This document shows, piece after piece, positions 17,874-28,016 of a DNA stretch of 64,000 nucleotides. This stretch comes from Rubellimicrobium sp. (GTDB lineage: Bacteria; Pseudomonadota; Alphaproteobacteria; Rhodobacterales; Rhodobacteraceae): positions 1 through 64,000 of the forward strand of contig JADYZU010000028.1 in assembly GCA_020852925.1 (NCBI GenBank). The letters run 5' to 3'. The notes beneath the pieces are model-generated. The model saw only the letters and a list, made by a program, of their open reading frames with translations, was not told the DNA's origin and ran no database searches. Position numbers and translations under genes: made by a program. Positions within the stretch are counted from its first letter, which is position 1; every line of letters starts with the position of its first letter.

Positions 17874-18658
17874 CAACCCCGCTCGACGCTGCCCATGCCG
17901 CGATGGAGGCCGCACCGGGGGACGATTCCCGCCGCCTGGCCTTTTTCGGCCTGCTCGCCGATACCGAACTGTTCCTGCTGCTGGAGGATGATTCCGACGG
18001 CGACCGGATCACCCCGGCGCTGTTCGATGTCGAGGGCGCGCAATATCTTGTGGCCTTCGACAGCGAAGACCGCCTGACCGCCTTCACCGGCAAGGTCACG
18101 CCCTATGCGGCCCTGCCCGGGCGCGGTCTGGCCGCGATGATCGCGGGCGAGGGAATCGGCGTCGCGCTCAATGCCGAACTGCCCTCGGCCATGCTGGTTC
18201 CGCCCGAGGGGGTGGACTGGCTGGCCGAGACGCTGCAAGGCACGCTGGCCGGGGCGCCCGACCGGATCGAGGCGCGGCCGCAAAGCCTGCATCCCCCCGG
18301 CGATGTGCCCGCCGCGCTGCTGGCCGCACTTGAAAGCCGGCTCGGGGCTTCGGGGGGGCGGGCCACGGGCGCGTGGCTGGCCTCGGTCGCCTATGACGAC
18401 GGGACCGGGGGCCATGTCCTTGCCATCGCCGGGGCGGCACCGGGCAGCGAGAACGCCTTTGCCACCGCGGTGCGCGAGGCGCTGGTGTTTTCCGGGCAGG
18501 AGGAGGGCTGGCTTGACGTGACATTCCTTGCGCCCGGCGATCCCGTGGCCGCCGCCTTTGCCCGCACGGGGCTGGCCCTGCCGCTGCCCGCGCCACCACG
18601 CGCCGCGCCCGCGTCCGCGCCCGATTCAGGCGCGACAAGGCCGCCGCGGCTGCGCTGA
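17870..18658 (+). CDS. SseB-family protein
   Basis: The 262-residue protein has two SseB-type domains. The first (about 1-120) includes PGDDSRRLAFFGLLADTELFLLL and the AFTG/AALPGRGLAAMIAG segment; the second (about 140-235) includes LASVAYDDGTGGHVLAIAG. The C-terminus is a disordered Pro/Ala tail. The name comes from a domain also found in a Salmonella effector, but in this family it is a small cytoplasmic protein of unknown role, not evidence for secretion. The start overlaps the stop of the glycosylase gene. Confidence 0.75.
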   Translation: MTTPLDAAHAAMEAAPGDDSRRLAFFGLLADTELFLLLEDDSDGDRITPALFDVEGAQYLVAFDSEDRLTAFTGKVTPYAALPGRGLAAMIAGEGIGVALNAELPSAMLVPPEGVDWLAETLQGTLAGAPDRIEARPQSLHPPGDVPAALLAALESRLGASGGRATGAWLASVAYDDGTGGHVLAIAGAAPGSENAFATAVREALVFSGQEEGWLDVTFLAPGDPVAAAFARTGLALPLPAPPRAAPASAPDSGATRPPRLR

Positions 18659-18718
18659 CCCAGTGGAGCGCCTGCGGCGCGAGTCCCTGTCTCGTCGTCG
18701 CATCCGCTCCTCCTCGGG

Positions 18719-18752
18719 GCCTCCGGCGGGGGTATTTGCCGCAAAGATGAAG
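18719..18752 (+). repeat. Rhodobacteraceae-type intergenic repeat, copy 1
   Basis: GCCTCC, a G-rich stretch, then TATTTGCCGCAAAGATGAAG. The same core returns on the other strand at 55886-55920. I recall it as a frequent intergenic element in this family. It lies in the 194-base gap between the SseB-family gene and hisS, the rest of which shows no gene. Confidence 0.65.
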
Positions 18753-18852
18753 AGAGCCGGCCGGAACCGCCGCCAGACCGGGGGCCGGGGCCGCGGTTGC
18801 CGAGACGGCCGTGCCGCGCTAAAGGCGGCACGAAGCCGCAAGGAGGGCCGCC

Positions 18853-20346
18853 ATGGCCGCAAGCAAGGGACCGCGACGCCCGCGCGCAGAGACGCCAAAG
18901 GGCTTTCGCGACTGGTTCGGCGCCGAGGTGACCGACCGGGCAGAGATGCTCACGCGGATCGCCGAGGTCTATCACCGCTACGGCTTTGACGCGCTCGAGA
19001 CCAGCGCGGTCGAGACGGTCGAGGCGCTGGGCAAGTTCCTTCCGGATGTGGACCGCCCGAACGAGGGGGTCTTTGCCTGGAAGGAGGACGAGGACTGGCT
19101 GGCGCTGCGCTATGACCTGACGGCGCCGCTGGCCCGGGTCTATGCGCAGTTCCGCGCCGATCTGCCCACCCCCTACCGCCGCTACCAGATGGGGCCGGTC
19201 TGGCGCAACGAGAAGCCGGGGCCGGGCCGGTTCCGGCAGTTCACCCAATGCGACGCCGATACCGTGGGCACGCCGACCGTCGCGGCGGATGCGGAAATCT
19301 GCGCCATGCTGGCCGATTGCCTCGAGGTCGTGGGGATCGCGCGCGGGGACTATGTGGTGCGTGTGAACAACCGCAAGGTGCTCAATGGGGTGATGGAGAC
19401 CGCGGGCATCCTTGACCCCGCCGATCCCGGAAGGTTCGCCGCCGAGCGCGGCATCGTGCTGCGCGCCATCGACAAGATCGACCGCCTGGGCGAAGCGGGC
19501 GTGCGCGCCCTTCTGGGCGCGGGGCGCAAGGACGAGTCGGGCGATTTCACCCGGGGGGCGGGTCTGAATGCGGCGCAGGCGGATGTCGTCCTCGCCTTCA
19601 TGTCGGCGCGGGGCGCCGATGGCGCGGCCACCCTGGCCAACCTGCGCGCGCTCGTGGCGCAGTCGGAAACCGGCCGGGCCGGGGTTGACGAACTGTCCGT
19701 CATCGCCGGGCTTCTGTCGGCGCAGGGCTATGGCCCGGACCGCATCGTCATCGACCCGGCGGTGGTGCGCGGCCTGGGCTATTACACCGGGCCGGTGTTC
19801 GAGGCCGAGCTGACTTTCGAGATCCTCGACGAGAAGGGACGCCCGCGGCAGTTCGGATCGGTCGCGGGCGGCGGGCGCTATGACGATCTGGTCAGGCGCT
19901 TTACCGGCGAGACGGTGCCGGCAACCGGGGTCTCGATCGGGGTGGACCGGCTGTTGTCGGCGCTGCGGGCCAAGGGCCGGATCGGGCAGGAGCGCGCCGC
20001 CGGCCCCGTGGTCGTCACCGTCATGGATCGCGACCGGATGGACGACTACATGGCGATGGCGGGCGAGTTGCGCGCCGCCGGCATCCGCGCCGAGGTCTAT
20101 CTCGGCAATCCGAAGAACTTCGGCAACCAGATGAAATACGCCGACCGACGGCACGCGCCCCTTGCCATCATCCAGGGCAGCGACGAGGCCGCGCGCGGCG
20201 TGGTGCAGGTGAAGGATCTCGTGCTCGGAGCCGCGCTGGCCGCGGGCGCAAGCCTCGAAGAATGGAAGGACCGCCCGGCCCAGGTCGAGATCGCACGGGG
20301 CGATCTGGTGGCGCGGGTGCGCGCGATGCTGGGGCAGGCGCGGTGA
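18853..20346 (+). CDS. hisS: Histidine--tRNA ligase
   Basis: This class II synthetase charges tRNA-His. The 497-residue protein is somewhat longer than E. coli HisS, as is common in alphaproteobacteria. Class II motif 1 lies near RGTP-like KGFRDWFG and [11 protein letters not shown], motif 2 in [20 protein letters not shown], and the His-binding loops in [14 protein letters not shown]. Motif 3 lies in [13 protein letters not shown]. An AGGAGGG site sits just before the ATG. The gene overlaps hisZ by 3 bases, linking tRNA charging and histidine synthesis. Confidence 0.95.
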   Translation: MAASKGPRRPRAETPKGFRDWFGAEVTDRAEMLTRIAEVYHRYGFDALETSAVETVEALGKFLPDVDRPNEGVFAWKEDEDWLALRYDLTAPLARVYAQFRADLPTPYRRYQMGPVWRNEKPGPGRFRQFTQCDADTVGTPTVAADAEICAMLADCLEVVGIARGDYVVRVNNRKVLNGVMETAGILDPADPGRFAAERGIVLRAIDKIDRLGEAGVRALLGAGRKDESGDFTRGAGLNAAQADVVLAFMSARGADGAATLANLRALVAQSETGRAGVDELSVIAGLLSAQGYGPDRIVIDPAVVRGLGYYTGPVFEAELTFEILDEKGRPRQFGSVAGGGRYDDLVRRFTGETVPATGVSIGVDRLLSALRAKGRIGQERAAGPVVVTVMDRDRMDDYMAMAGELRAAGIRAEVYLGNPKNFGNQMKYADRRHAPLAIIQGSDEAARGVVQVKDLVLGAALAAGASLEEWKDRPAQVEIARGDLVARVRAMLGQAR

Positions 20347-21452
20347 TCGCCTCGGACGTGCGCGCCCATGCCCGCGCCGAGGCCGCGCGGATTTCGGCGC
20401 GTTTTGTCGAGGCCGGCGCCCTGCCGGTCGAGGCCGCGATCCTGCAACCGGCCGAGACCCTGCTCGACCTCTATGGCGAGGACATCCGCGCCCGCGCCTA
20501 TGTCACGGCCGACCCGCTGCGCGGCGAGATGATGCTGCGTCCCGACTTCACCGTGCCCGTGGTGCAGATGCACATGGAATCGGGCGCCGATCCCGCGCGC
20601 TATACCTATGCGGGCGAGGTGTTCCGCCGGCAGGAGACCGATGCCGAACGGCCCTGGGAATTCCTTCAGGTCGGGTTCGAGATCTTTGGCGGCGAACGCC
20701 CGCATGAAGCGGATGCCGAGGTCTTTGCCGCCATCTCGGGGGCGCTGGCCGGGCTGGGGCTGCGGGCGGCGATGGGCGATATCGGCATCCTCATGGCCGC
20801 GGTGAAGGGGCTGAAGACCACCGCTGCGCGCAAGGCCGCGCTGGCGCGCCACATCTGGCGGCCCCGGCGGTTTCGCGCGCTCATGGAACGTTTCTCGGGG
20901 CGCGTGCCGGCGCCCGCGCATCGCGCCGCCTTGCTGACGGCCGCGGATCCCTTTGCCGGCGCGGGACCGGAGATCGGGCTGCGCACCCGCGCCGATGTCG
21001 GCGCGCGCATCTCGACCCTGCGCGAGGATTCGCAGAGTCCGCCGATTTCCGGCGAAGAGGTGGAACTCATCGAATCGCTGGTCGCGATCCGCGAGGACGC
21101 GCCCTATGCGCTGTCGGCGCTGCGCGATCTTGCCGTGGACCTGCCGGCGATCCGCCCGGCGGTGGCGCGGCTTTCGGACCGGCTTGGCGCGATGTCGGAG
21201 CGCGGGGTCGATGTCGAGACCCTGGAATTCGAGGCGAGCTTCGGGAGGACTACCCTCGAATATTACGACGGTTTCGTCTTTGGCCTGCATGCGCCCGCCC
21301 GCCCCGATCTTCCGCCGGTTGCCACCGGGGGCCGCTATGATGCGCTGACCCGCGTGCTGGGGCGCGGACGCGAGGTGCCGGCGGTGGGCGGGGTGATCCG
21401 GCCGGAACTGGTGCTGCGGCTGCGTGCCGCGCCCATGGGGAATGCGCGATGA
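20343..21452 (+). CDS. hisZ: ATP phosphoribosyltransferase regulatory subunit
   Basis: HisZ is a catalytically dead HisS paralogue that pairs with short-form HisG to make the active, histidine-inhibited enzyme. The 369-residue protein keeps the class II core ([39 protein letters not shown]). It starts with GTG at 20343, overlapping the hisS stop (GTGA), and overlaps hisG by 4 bases. A paralogue placed directly next to hisS suggests an old tandem duplication. Confidence 0.92.
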   Translation: MIASDVRAHARAEAARISARFVEAGALPVEAAILQPAETLLDLYGEDIRARAYVTADPLRGEMMLRPDFTVPVVQMHMESGADPARYTYAGEVFRRQETDAERPWEFLQVGFEIFGGERPHEADAEVFAAISGALAGLGLRAAMGDIGILMAAVKGLKTTAARKAALARHIWRPRRFRALMERFSGRVPAPAHRAALLTAADPFAGAGPEIGLRTRADVGARISTLREDSQSPPISGEEVELIESLVAIREDAPYALSALRDLAVDLPAIRPAVARLSDRLGAMSERGVDVETLEFEASFGRTTLEYYDGFVFGLHAPARPDLPPVATGGRYDALTRVLGRGREVPAVGGVIRPELVLRLRAAPMGNAR

Positions 21453-22141
21453 GCCTGCGTCTGGGCGTGCCGTCCAAGGGGCGGCTCATGGAAAAGACCT
21501 TTGAATGGTTTGGCGCGCGCGGGCTGCGTCTGCGCCGTGCCGGTTCCGAACGCGACTATGCCGCGATCGCCGAGGGAATCGACGGGATCGAGCTTGTCCT
21601 GCTGTCCGCGGCCGAGATTCCGACCGAACTTGCGCAGGGACGGCTGCACCTGGGCGTCACGGGGTCGGACCTCGTGCGCGAGAATGTCGCGCTGTGGGAC
21701 ATGAAGCTGCGCCCGCTGGCGGAACTGGGATTCGGCAATGCCGATCTGGTGATCGCGGTGCCGCAGTTCTGGGTGGATGTCGATACACTCGACGATCTGG
21801 ATGCGGTCGCGGCGGCATTCCGGCGCCGGCACGGATTCCGCCTGCGCATCGCCACGAAATACCACCGCCTCGTGCGCGAATTCCTTCAGGGTCATGGTGT
21901 GGCCGATTACCAGCTTGTCGACAGCCAGGGCGCGACCGAGGGCACGGTGAAGAACGAGACCGCCGAGGCGGTGGCCGACATCACCTCGACCGGCGACACG
22001 CTGCGCGCGAACGGGCTGCGGATCCTCTCGGACGGGCTCATCCATTCGAGCCAGGCCACCCTCTACAAGAGCCGCACCGCAGGCTGGGGCGAGGAAGAGC
22101 GGCGCGTCATGCGCGCGCTCGAGGAGCGGTTCGCACTCTGA
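21449..22141 (+). CDS. hisG: ATP phosphoribosyltransferase catalytic subunit (short form)
   Basis: HisG joins ATP and PRPP in the first step of histidine synthesis. At 230 residues it lacks the C-terminal regulatory domain of long HisG, so it depends on HisZ, encoded just upstream with a 4-base overlap. Visible motifs are LGVPSKGRLMEKT, LGVTGSDLV and the PRPP loop DITSTGDTLRANGL (about 171-184). Confidence 0.95.
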   Translation: MSLRLGVPSKGRLMEKTFEWFGARGLRLRRAGSERDYAAIAEGIDGIELVLLSAAEIPTELAQGRLHLGVTGSDLVRENVALWDMKLRPLAELGFGNADLVIAVPQFWVDVDTLDDLDAVAAAFRRRHGFRLRIATKYHRLVREFLQGHGVADYQLVDSQGATEGTVKNETAEAVADITSTGDTLRANGLRILSDGLIHSSQATLYKSRTAGWGEEERRVMRALEERFAL

Positions 22142-22255
22142 GCGGGCGGGCATGACGCAAGGGCGCCGCCGCGCCGGGGGGGTGGCGGCAGGAGCGCCTT
22201 TGTGGCAGGCAGGGTCAGGGCCCCGCCGGGCCGTCCTGATTTCGAGGTGACGAAC

Positions 22256-23530
22256 ATGCGCAATGCTGAGATCGCCGAAAGGCGCAAGACCGCCATCGCC
22301 CGCGGCGTGGGGATGCAGACCCAGATCTATGTCGAGCGGGCCGAGAACGCCGAAGTCTGGGATGTCGAGGGCAAGCGCTACATCGACTTTGCCGCCGGCA
22401 TCGCCGTGGTGAACACCGGCCACCGCCATCCCCGGGTCATGGCGGCGGTGAAGGCGCAACTCGACAGCTTCACCCACACCTGCCATCAGGTGCTGCCCTA
22501 CGAGAACTACATCCGCCTTGGCGAACGGCTCAACGCACTCGTCCCCGGCGATTTCGAGAAGCGCACGCTCTTTGTCACCACCGGCGCCGAGGCGATCGAG
22601 AACGCGATCAAGGTTGCACGCTTTGCCACCGGCCGGCCCGCGGTCATCGCCTTTGGCGGCGGTTTCCACGGGCGGACCTATCTGGGCATGGCCCTGACCG
22701 GCAAGGTGCAGCCCTACAAGGCGGGATTCGGACCGATGATGCCGGGGGTCCATCACGTCCCCTTCCCGATCTCGCTGCATGGCAGCGATGCCGAAGACTC
22801 GCTCGAGGCGATCCGCGCGCTGTTCAGGGCCGATCTCGACCCGAAGGACGTTGCCGCCATCATCATCGAGCCGGTGCAGGGCGAGGGTGGGTTCTATCCG
22901 GCGCCCGCGGAACTCATGCGCGGGCTGCGCGCCCTGTGTGACGAGCACGGGATCGTGTTCATCGCCGACGAGGTGCAGACCGGTTTTGCCCGGACCGGCA
23001 AGATGTTCGCGATGGAGCATTATGACGTGGTGGCCGATATCACCACCATGGCCAAGGGGCTGGGCGGCGGCCTGCCGCTGGCGGCCGTGACCGGGCGCGC
23101 CGATCTGATGGACGCGGCCAATCCGGGGGGACTGGGCGGCACCTATGCCGGCAATCCGCTCGGCATCGCCGCGGCGAATGCCGTGATCGACGTGATCGAG
23201 GAAGAGGGGCTCTGCGCCCGGGCCGAGATGCTGGGCGCGCGCCTGAAGCAGCGGCTCGAGGGGTTGCGCGACGCGGTGCCGCAGATTGCCGACATCCGCG
23301 GACCCGGCTTCATGGTCGCGGTCGAGTTCAACGTGCCGGGCGGCAAGACCCCCGATGCCGCCTATACCAACCGCGTGAAGGCCGAGGCCGAGAAGCGCGG
23401 GCTGATCCTGCTGACCTGCGGGGTTTTCGGCAACGTGATTCGTTTCCTCGCGCCGATCACGGTTCCCGACGCGGTGTTCAGCGAGGCGCTCGATATCGTC
23501 GAGGCGGCGATGAAGGCGGCGCAGGCCTGA
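22256..23530 (+). CDS. gabT: 4-aminobutyrate aminotransferase family (class III, PLP)
   Basis: The 424-residue protein is a class III aminotransferase, closest in look to GabT (GABA to succinate semialdehyde). The segments GIAVVNTGHRHPRV, TTGAEAIENAIKVAR, GGFHGRT, EPVQGEGG, FIADEVQTGFARTGK and the PLP lysine in MAKGLGGGLPLAAV are all in place. I use the ATG at 22256, just after GAGGTGACGAAC; an upstream in-frame start lacks family similarity. Substrate is inferred from overall similarity; 5-aminovalerate or other omega-amino acids are possible. No succinate semialdehyde dehydrogenase is adjacent. Confidence 0.8.
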   Translation: MRNAEIAERRKTAIARGVGMQTQIYVERAENAEVWDVEGKRYIDFAAGIAVVNTGHRHPRVMAAVKAQLDSFTHTCHQVLPYENYIRLGERLNALVPGDFEKRTLFVTTGAEAIENAIKVARFATGRPAVIAFGGGFHGRTYLGMALTGKVQPYKAGFGPMMPGVHHVPFPISLHGSDAEDSLEAIRALFRADLDPKDVAAIIIEPVQGEGGFYPAPAELMRGLRALCDEHGIVFIADEVQTGFARTGKMFAMEHYDVVADITTMAKGLGGGLPLAAVTGRADLMDAANPGGLGGTYAGNPLGIAAANAVIDVIEEEGLCARAEMLGARLKQRLEGLRDAVPQIADIRGPGFMVAVEFNVPGGKTPDAAYTNRVKAEAEKRGLILLTCGVFGNVIRFLAPITVPDAVFSEALDIVEAAMKAAQA

Positions 23531-23540
23531 TCCGGACCGG

Positions 23541-23564
23541 GACCGATTTTCTCGAAAATCGGTC
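23541..23564. terminator. Bidirectional hairpin 1 between gabT-like gene and folC
   Basis: Ten-base perfect stem (GACCGATTTT with AAAATCGGTC) with a 4-base loop. It sits between convergent genes. The A/T-rich upper stem gives a T-run on either strand, as in bidirectional terminators. Confidence 0.55.
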
Positions 23565-23568
23565 CCCC

Positions 23569-23596
23569 CGCAAGGCTTTTCGCGAAAAGCCTTGCG
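23569..23596. terminator. Bidirectional hairpin 2 between gabT-like gene and folC
   Basis: A second perfect stem of 12 bases (CGCAAGGCTTTT with AAAAGCCTTGCG) with loop CGCG, 4 bases after the first hairpin. One hairpin per direction would give each convergent gene its own stop. Confidence 0.55.
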
Positions 23597-23617
23597 CCAC
23601 CCGACCCTGGAGGCAGG

Positions 23618-24889
23618 TCAGCCCCCCAGGCGCAGGACATGCCCCGCAAGATAGAGCGATCCGCAGATGAGGATCCGCGCCCCGGGATCGCGCGCGGCGA
23701 TGGCGCGGACCGCCTCTTCGACATCCGCTGCCGTGGAGGCGGGAATCCCGGCGGCGCGGGCATGGGCGGCGGTTTCCGAAGCCGGCAGGGTGTTGGCCTC
23801 GCCCGGGATCGAAACCGCGGTCAGGTCCCGGACGACCGGCGCCAGCGGCGCCATGAACCCGGCGACATCCTTGGTATTCAGCATTCCGCAGATCAGATGC
23901 ACCGGACGCGGCGACATCCGGGCCAGCGTTGCCGCCACCGCCCGCCCCGCATGCGGATTGTGCCCGCCGTCGAGCCAGAGTTCGCCCGGAGCGGCCAGCG
24001 CGGCCAGCCTCCCGTCGAGGCGCTGCATCCGGGCCGGCCATTCGGCGCGCGTCACCGCCGCCTCGCAAGCGCCATCGCCCTGCCCGAGCAACCGCAATGC
24101 CGCAAGCGCGGTGCCCGCGTTCGTGATCTGATGCGGCCCGGCCAGCACCGGCAACGGCAGATCGAGCAGCCCGTTCTCGTCCTGGAACACCAGCCGCCCG
24201 CGTTCTTCCGACACATGCCAGTGCTGGCCATGGGCGAAGACCGGCGCACCCAGCCGCGCGGCGCGTTCCTCGATCACCGCCATCGCTTCTTCCGGTTGCG
24301 GCGCCACGACCACGGGCACGCCCCGCTTGACGATGCCGGCCTTCTCGCCCGCGATCTGCGCCAGCGTATCGCCAAGGAAACTCTGGTGGTCGAGATCGAC
24401 CGGCGTGATCACCGCAAGCCGCGGAACCACGACATTCGTCGCATCGAGTCGCCCGCCAAGCCCGACCTCGAGCAGCGTCCAGTCGGCCGGGGTTTCGCAG
24501 AAGGCCAGGAAGGCCGCGCAGGTGGTGATCTCGAAGAAGGTGATCGGATCCGTCCCGTTTGCGGCCAGACAGCGGTCGAGGACCGCGCTCAGCTCGCCCT
24601 CGTCGATCAGGGTTCCGGCAAGGCGGATACGTTCGTGGAACCGCGCCAGATGCGGCGAGGTATAGGCATGGACCCCTGCGCCGCCCGATTCGAGCCCGGC
24701 GCGGATCATGGCGAGGGTCGATCCCTTGCCGTTCGTGCCGGCGATGTGGATCGCGGGCGGGATGCGCGCCTCGGGATGGCCGAGCGCGGCCAGAAGCCGT
24801 TCGACCCGGTCGAGCGTAAGGTCGATGACCTTCGGATGCAGCGTCATCATCCGCTGAAGGATCAGGTCGGAGCCGGGAAGCGCGGTCAT
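23618..24889 (-). CDS. folC: Bifunctional dihydrofolate synthase/folylpolyglutamate synthase
   Basis: The enzyme adds glutamate to dihydropteroate and further glutamates to folates. The 423-residue protein has the Mur-ligase-like P-loop [10 protein letters not shown] (about 49-58), [28 protein letters not shown] and [10 protein letters not shown]. It overlaps accD by 4 bases, the usual accD-folC arrangement of proteobacteria, so lipid and folate synthesis are transcribed together. Confidence 0.95.
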   Translation of the reverse strand: MTALPGSDLILQRMMTLHPKVIDLTLDRVERLLAALGHPEARIPPAIHIAGTNGKGSTLAMIRAGLESGGAGVHAYTSPHLARFHERIRLAGTLIDEGELSAVLDRCLAANGTDPITFFEITTCAAFLAFCETPADWTLLEVGLGGRLDATNVVVPRLAVITPVDLDHQSFLGDTLAQIAGEKAGIVKRGVPVVVAPQPEEAMAVIEERAARLGAPVFAHGQHWHVSEERGRLVFQDENGLLDLPLPVLAGPHQITNAGTALAALRLLGQGDGACEAAVTRAEWPARMQRLDGRLAALAAPGELWLDGGHNPHAGRAVAATLARMSPRPVHLICGMLNTKDVAGFMAPLAPVVRDLTAVSIPGEANTLPASETAAHARAAGIPASTAADVEEAVRAIAARDPGARILICGSLYLAGHVLRLGG

Positions 24890-25821
24890 TTCTTCGCGCC
24901 CGGCCCCTTGGATGGCGCGGGGGCGGCGGGCGCGGGCGCGGGCGGCGGGGGCAGCTCGCCCTTGATCTCGGGCGAGAGGCCCATCAGCATCCGCAGGATC
25001 GTCACCAGTTCATCCCTGATCCTGCCGCGTGGCGTCACCCGGTCGAGCATCCCGTGATCGAGCAGGTATTCCGCGCGCTGGAATCCTTCGGGCAGTTTCT
25101 CGCGGATGGTCTGTTCGATCACCCGCGGCCCGGCAAAGCAGATGAGGGCGTTGGGTTCGGCGATCTGGATATCGCCCAGCATCGCATAGGAGGCGGTGAC
25201 GCCGCCGGTCGTGGGATGGGTCAGGACCACGACATAGGGCAGCCCCGCCTCCTTGAGCATCTGCACCGCCACCGTGGTGCGCGGCATCTGCATGAGCGAG
25301 AGGATTCCCTCCTGCATCCGCGCCCCGCCCGCGGCGGAAAAGAGGACAAGCGGGCGCTTGGTCCGGACCGCGCGTTCGGCGGCGGCGATGATCGCATTGC
25401 CCACATGCATGCCCATGGACCCGGCCATGAAGCTGAAATCCTGCGCCGCGGCGACGATGGGGGTGCGGCCGATCTCGCCCTCGGCGACCAGCATCGCCTC
25501 CTTCTCGCCGGTGGCGGCGCGGGCCTCCTTCAGGCGGTCGGGATATTTCTTGGTGTCGCGAAAGCGCAACGGATCGGCCACCGGTTCGGGCACCTTCACC
25601 TCGGTGAACACGCCGCCGTCGAACAGCGCGGCAAAGCGCGCGCGCGGGCTGATCGCCATGTGATGGCCGCAATTGGTGCAGACGTTCAGGTTGTCGGCCA
25701 ACTCGCGGTGAAAGAGCATCTGGCCGCATTCGTCGCACTTGGTCCAGAGGTTCTCGGGAACTTCGCGCCGCGAGAAGAGCGAGTTGATCTTCGGGCGGAC
25801 GTAGTTCGAAATCCAGTTCAT
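24886..25821 (-). CDS. accD: Acetyl-CoA carboxylase, carboxyltransferase subunit beta
   Basis: AccD carries half of the carboxyltransferase that makes malonyl-CoA. The 311-residue protein has the N-terminal zinc ribbon (Cys 29, 32, 48, 51), the crotonase-type core with [14 protein letters not shown] and [13 protein letters not shown], and a Pro/Ala-rich tail of about 25 residues. Upstream of folC in the same operon, with a 4-base overlap. Confidence 0.95.
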   Translation of the reverse strand: MNWISNYVRPKINSLFSRREVPENLWTKCDECGQMLFHRELADNLNVCTNCGHHMAISPRARFAALFDGGVFTEVKVPEPVADPLRFRDTKKYPDRLKEARAATGEKEAMLVAEGEIGRTPIVAAAQDFSFMAGSMGMHVGNAIIAAAERAVRTKRPLVLFSAAGGARMQEGILSLMQMPRTTVAVQMLKEAGLPYVVVLTHPTTGGVTASYAMLGDIQIAEPNALICFAGPRVIEQTIREKLPEGFQRAEYLLDHGMLDRVTPRGRIRDELVTILRMLMGLSPEIKGELPPPPAPAPAAPAPSKGPGAKK

Positions 25822-26015
25822 GCGTGTCTCTCGCCGGCGGGTTCAGGCATGTGAGATAGGCCCCGGGGCCGCGGAATGCAATCGCGTGCGGGGCGGGCGT
25901 CCGATGTGATGCGCGCGCAAGGACCGTCCGGGTCGCGCGAAACCGGCCCGTGCCGCTCTTGCCCGGTGGCGGTTGCGCGCCTATCCATCATGCGCCGGCG
26001 GCTGGGGAGGGCAGG

Positions 26016-26663
26016 ATGGCGGGAACCGGAGCGAGGGCGCGGCTGTTTGCCGGCAGGATGGCGGCGATCGCGCTGGCGCTGGCGCTGGCCGGATGCGGCG
26101 GCCTGCGCCTGCCCGAATCCGGGGTGCGCGCCATGGCCCTTGCCGACGGCGGGGTCGTGGCGCAGGCGCCCGAGGGCTATTGCCTTGACCGGCGCACCAG
26201 CCGCGCGGAAACCGGGTTCGCGGTCATGGGGGGCTGTGCGCTCCTGTCGCGGTTGGGGGTGGTGCCGCCGGTCGAGGGGATGATCACCGTGCAGGTCGGC
26301 GCGCCCGGCAGCGCGGCCGTGACCGGCGCCGAGGAGGATCTGGTCACGCTCCTGCGGTCCGCGCGCGGGGCGCAGCTCCTGTCGTCGAGCGGCGTGCCCG
26401 AGAGCATCCTTGTCGAGGCCATCGACCATGAACCGGGCGCGGTCCTCGTGCGGTTCCACGACGCCGCGCCACCGATCGCGCGCGGGCTGGAGCGGACCGA
26501 GTGGCGGGCCTTTTTCGATGTGGCGGGGCGGCTTGCGACGCTGACGGTGCGCGGGTTCGAACGCGCGCCGATGGCGCGCGAGACCGGCCGCGCCCTGCTG
26601 CATGAGGCGATGGAGGCCCTGCGCGCGGCCAATCTGCCGCAGGAGACGGGCGAACCGGCCTGA
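26016..26663 (+). CDS. Probable lipoprotein of unknown function
   Basis: The 215-residue protein starts with a basic stretch and a hydrophobic run ending in the lipobox LAGC (Cys27), so it should be lipid-anchored in the envelope. The mature part is alpha/beta-like with no motif I recognise (VVAQAPEGYCLDRRTSR, GCALLSRLG). Similar proteins occur in Rhodobacteraceae near this locus, as far as I recall. The ATG at 26016 has a GGGGAGGGCAGG site upstream. The accD gene diverges from it with about 190 bases between, in which I see no gene. Confidence 0.65.
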   Translation: MAGTGARARLFAGRMAAIALALALAGCGGLRLPESGVRAMALADGGVVAQAPEGYCLDRRTSRAETGFAVMGGCALLSRLGVVPPVEGMITVQVGAPGSAAVTGAEEDLVTLLRSARGAQLLSSSGVPESILVEAIDHEPGAVLVRFHDAAPPIARGLERTEWRAFFDVAGRLATLTVRGFERAPMARETGRALLHEAMEALRAANLPQETGEPA

Positions 26664-26776
26664 TCGGCGTTTTCAAATGCGAAACGATTTGGCACCAGTG
26701 TTTCGATAGGGTCCGCAATCCGCCGCCGCGCGCGGAGGGGCGGGGAGGGGCGGACTCAGGCAGGAGACGGGAACGG

Positions 26777-27553
26777 ATGGCGGCATCGCGGATGCGACAG
26801 GCGCTCGACTGGATGATGCAGCGCAGGGCTCTGGCCCGCTGGGAGCGGCGGGCCGAACAGGCCGGGCGGGCCGAACTGTCGGAGTTGCGCCGGCAGCGGG
26901 CGCAGGCGCAGGCGTTGCGTCAGCCGCTCGACCGGCTGCTGATGGCCGCCGAGACCCGGCTGGCCCTGCCGCGCGTGGGCTCGACCGCCTTTCCGCGCCC
27001 TGCCGGCACCGACTGGGGCTGGCGGCCGATGCTGTGGCGCGGCCCCCTTGGCATCCGCGGCCTGGCCGGGGTCGAAAGCCAGACCCGCATCGGCGACGAG
27101 ATCACCCTGTTTCATGATTGCAGGTCAAGCGAGATCACCTTGCGGCAGATGCGCAACCACCGCGAGGACGACCTTGCGCCCTTCGGCCTGCACATGGATG
27201 TCTTTGCCTTCGACGGTTCGTTCCTGAGCCTTGTCCTCGACCTGCCGCCCGAGGCGAGTGCCGGGTTGAAGAAGCGCCACCTGATCCGCGTCGAGATGGA
27301 CGTGGAAACCGAACGGCCGCTCGAGATCTTCCTGCGGCTCAATGTCCGCCATGGCCCCAATGTCGAGCAACTGGTGCGCGAGGTGCCCAACCCTTCGGGG
27401 CGGGTGGTGACCGAATTCGACATGGCCTATTCGGCGCTGAACGAAAGGCGCAGCGAGGCGGCCTGGCTCGACCTCATCCTCGAGGGGCCGCAGATGAACC
27501 GGGTGGTGCTGCGCGATCTGACCTTCGCGCGCTGTCCGCGTGCCGAACTGTGA
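26777..27553 (+). CDS. Conserved protein of unknown function (DUF6478-like)
   Basis: The 258-residue protein has a basic, Arg-rich helical N-terminus (about 1-60) and a beta-rich body with RIGDEITLFHDC, LDLPPEASAGLKKRHLIRV and LNVRHGPNVEQL. No signal peptide or membrane helix is clear. I associate it with an uncharacterised Rhodobacteraceae family; the DUF number is from memory. It is followed 9 bases later by another small unknown gene, and the two look co-transcribed. Confidence 0.65.
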   Translation: MAASRMRQALDWMMQRRALARWERRAEQAGRAELSELRRQRAQAQALRQPLDRLLMAAETRLALPRVGSTAFPRPAGTDWGWRPMLWRGPLGIRGLAGVESQTRIGDEITLFHDCRSSEITLRQMRNHREDDLAPFGLHMDVFAFDGSFLSLVLDLPPEASAGLKKRHLIRVEMDVETERPLEIFLRLNVRHGPNVEQLVREVPNPSGRVVTEFDMAYSALNERRSEAAWLDLILEGPQMNRVVLRDLTFARCPRAEL

Positions 27554-27562
27554 GGTGAACGC

Positions 27563-27928
27563 ATGGCCGAGTGGAAACTGACGCGCGCGCGGCTGATTGC
27601 CGGAGTGTGGGAAGGGGTGCTGTCGGGCGGGACGGGCACGCCCCCGCCGCTCGAGGCGCGGCATCTCGACCGGGTGCTGCCCGGCCTGAGCGTGACCGCC
27701 GCCGAGGGGGCGCATGTCGTGCGGCTGTCGCTGCCCGCCGATGTCATCGCCGACGGGGTGCAGACCGTGGTCATCCTTGACCGGGACAGCGGCCGGCCGC
27801 TCGATTCGGTCGCGCTCATCGCCGGGGATGCGCTGGCGCATGACATCCGCGCCGAGGTCGATCTGCTGCGCGCCGAACTCGACATGCTCAAGCGCGCCTT
27901 CCGCCGCCACTGCAACGAGACCGCCTGA
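27563..27928 (+). CDS. Small conserved protein of unknown function
   Basis: The 121-residue protein has a beta-sheet-like body (ARLIAGVWEGVLSG, VVRLSLPADVIADGVQTVVILD) and a C-terminal amphipathic helix, probably a coiled coil (AEVDLLRAELDMLKRAFRR). The start is preceded by GAGGTGAACGC. It is linked to the DUF6478-like gene upstream by a 9-base gap, so the two proteins may act together. I do not recognise it otherwise. Confidence 0.6.
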   Translation: MAEWKLTRARLIAGVWEGVLSGGTGTPPPLEARHLDRVLPGLSVTAAEGAHVVRLSLPADVIADGVQTVVILDRDSGRPLDSVALIAGDALAHDIRAEVDLLRAELDMLKRAFRRHCNETA

Positions 27929-28016
27929 AACCGGCCGGGAGCCCGCAGGGGGTTTCGCCTGCCCCGCGCTCCGCGCTAGAGAGGCGCGGCGCAGGCCCGT
28001 TGCGCAGGAGACCGCC

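Noticed and set aside
17870-18658. Type III secretion component, because of the SseB name
   Set aside because: The SseB domain is widespread in non-secretory proteins and no secretion genes are nearby.
23541-23596. CRISPR-like repeats
   Set aside because: Only two different palindromes, no spacers and no cas genes.
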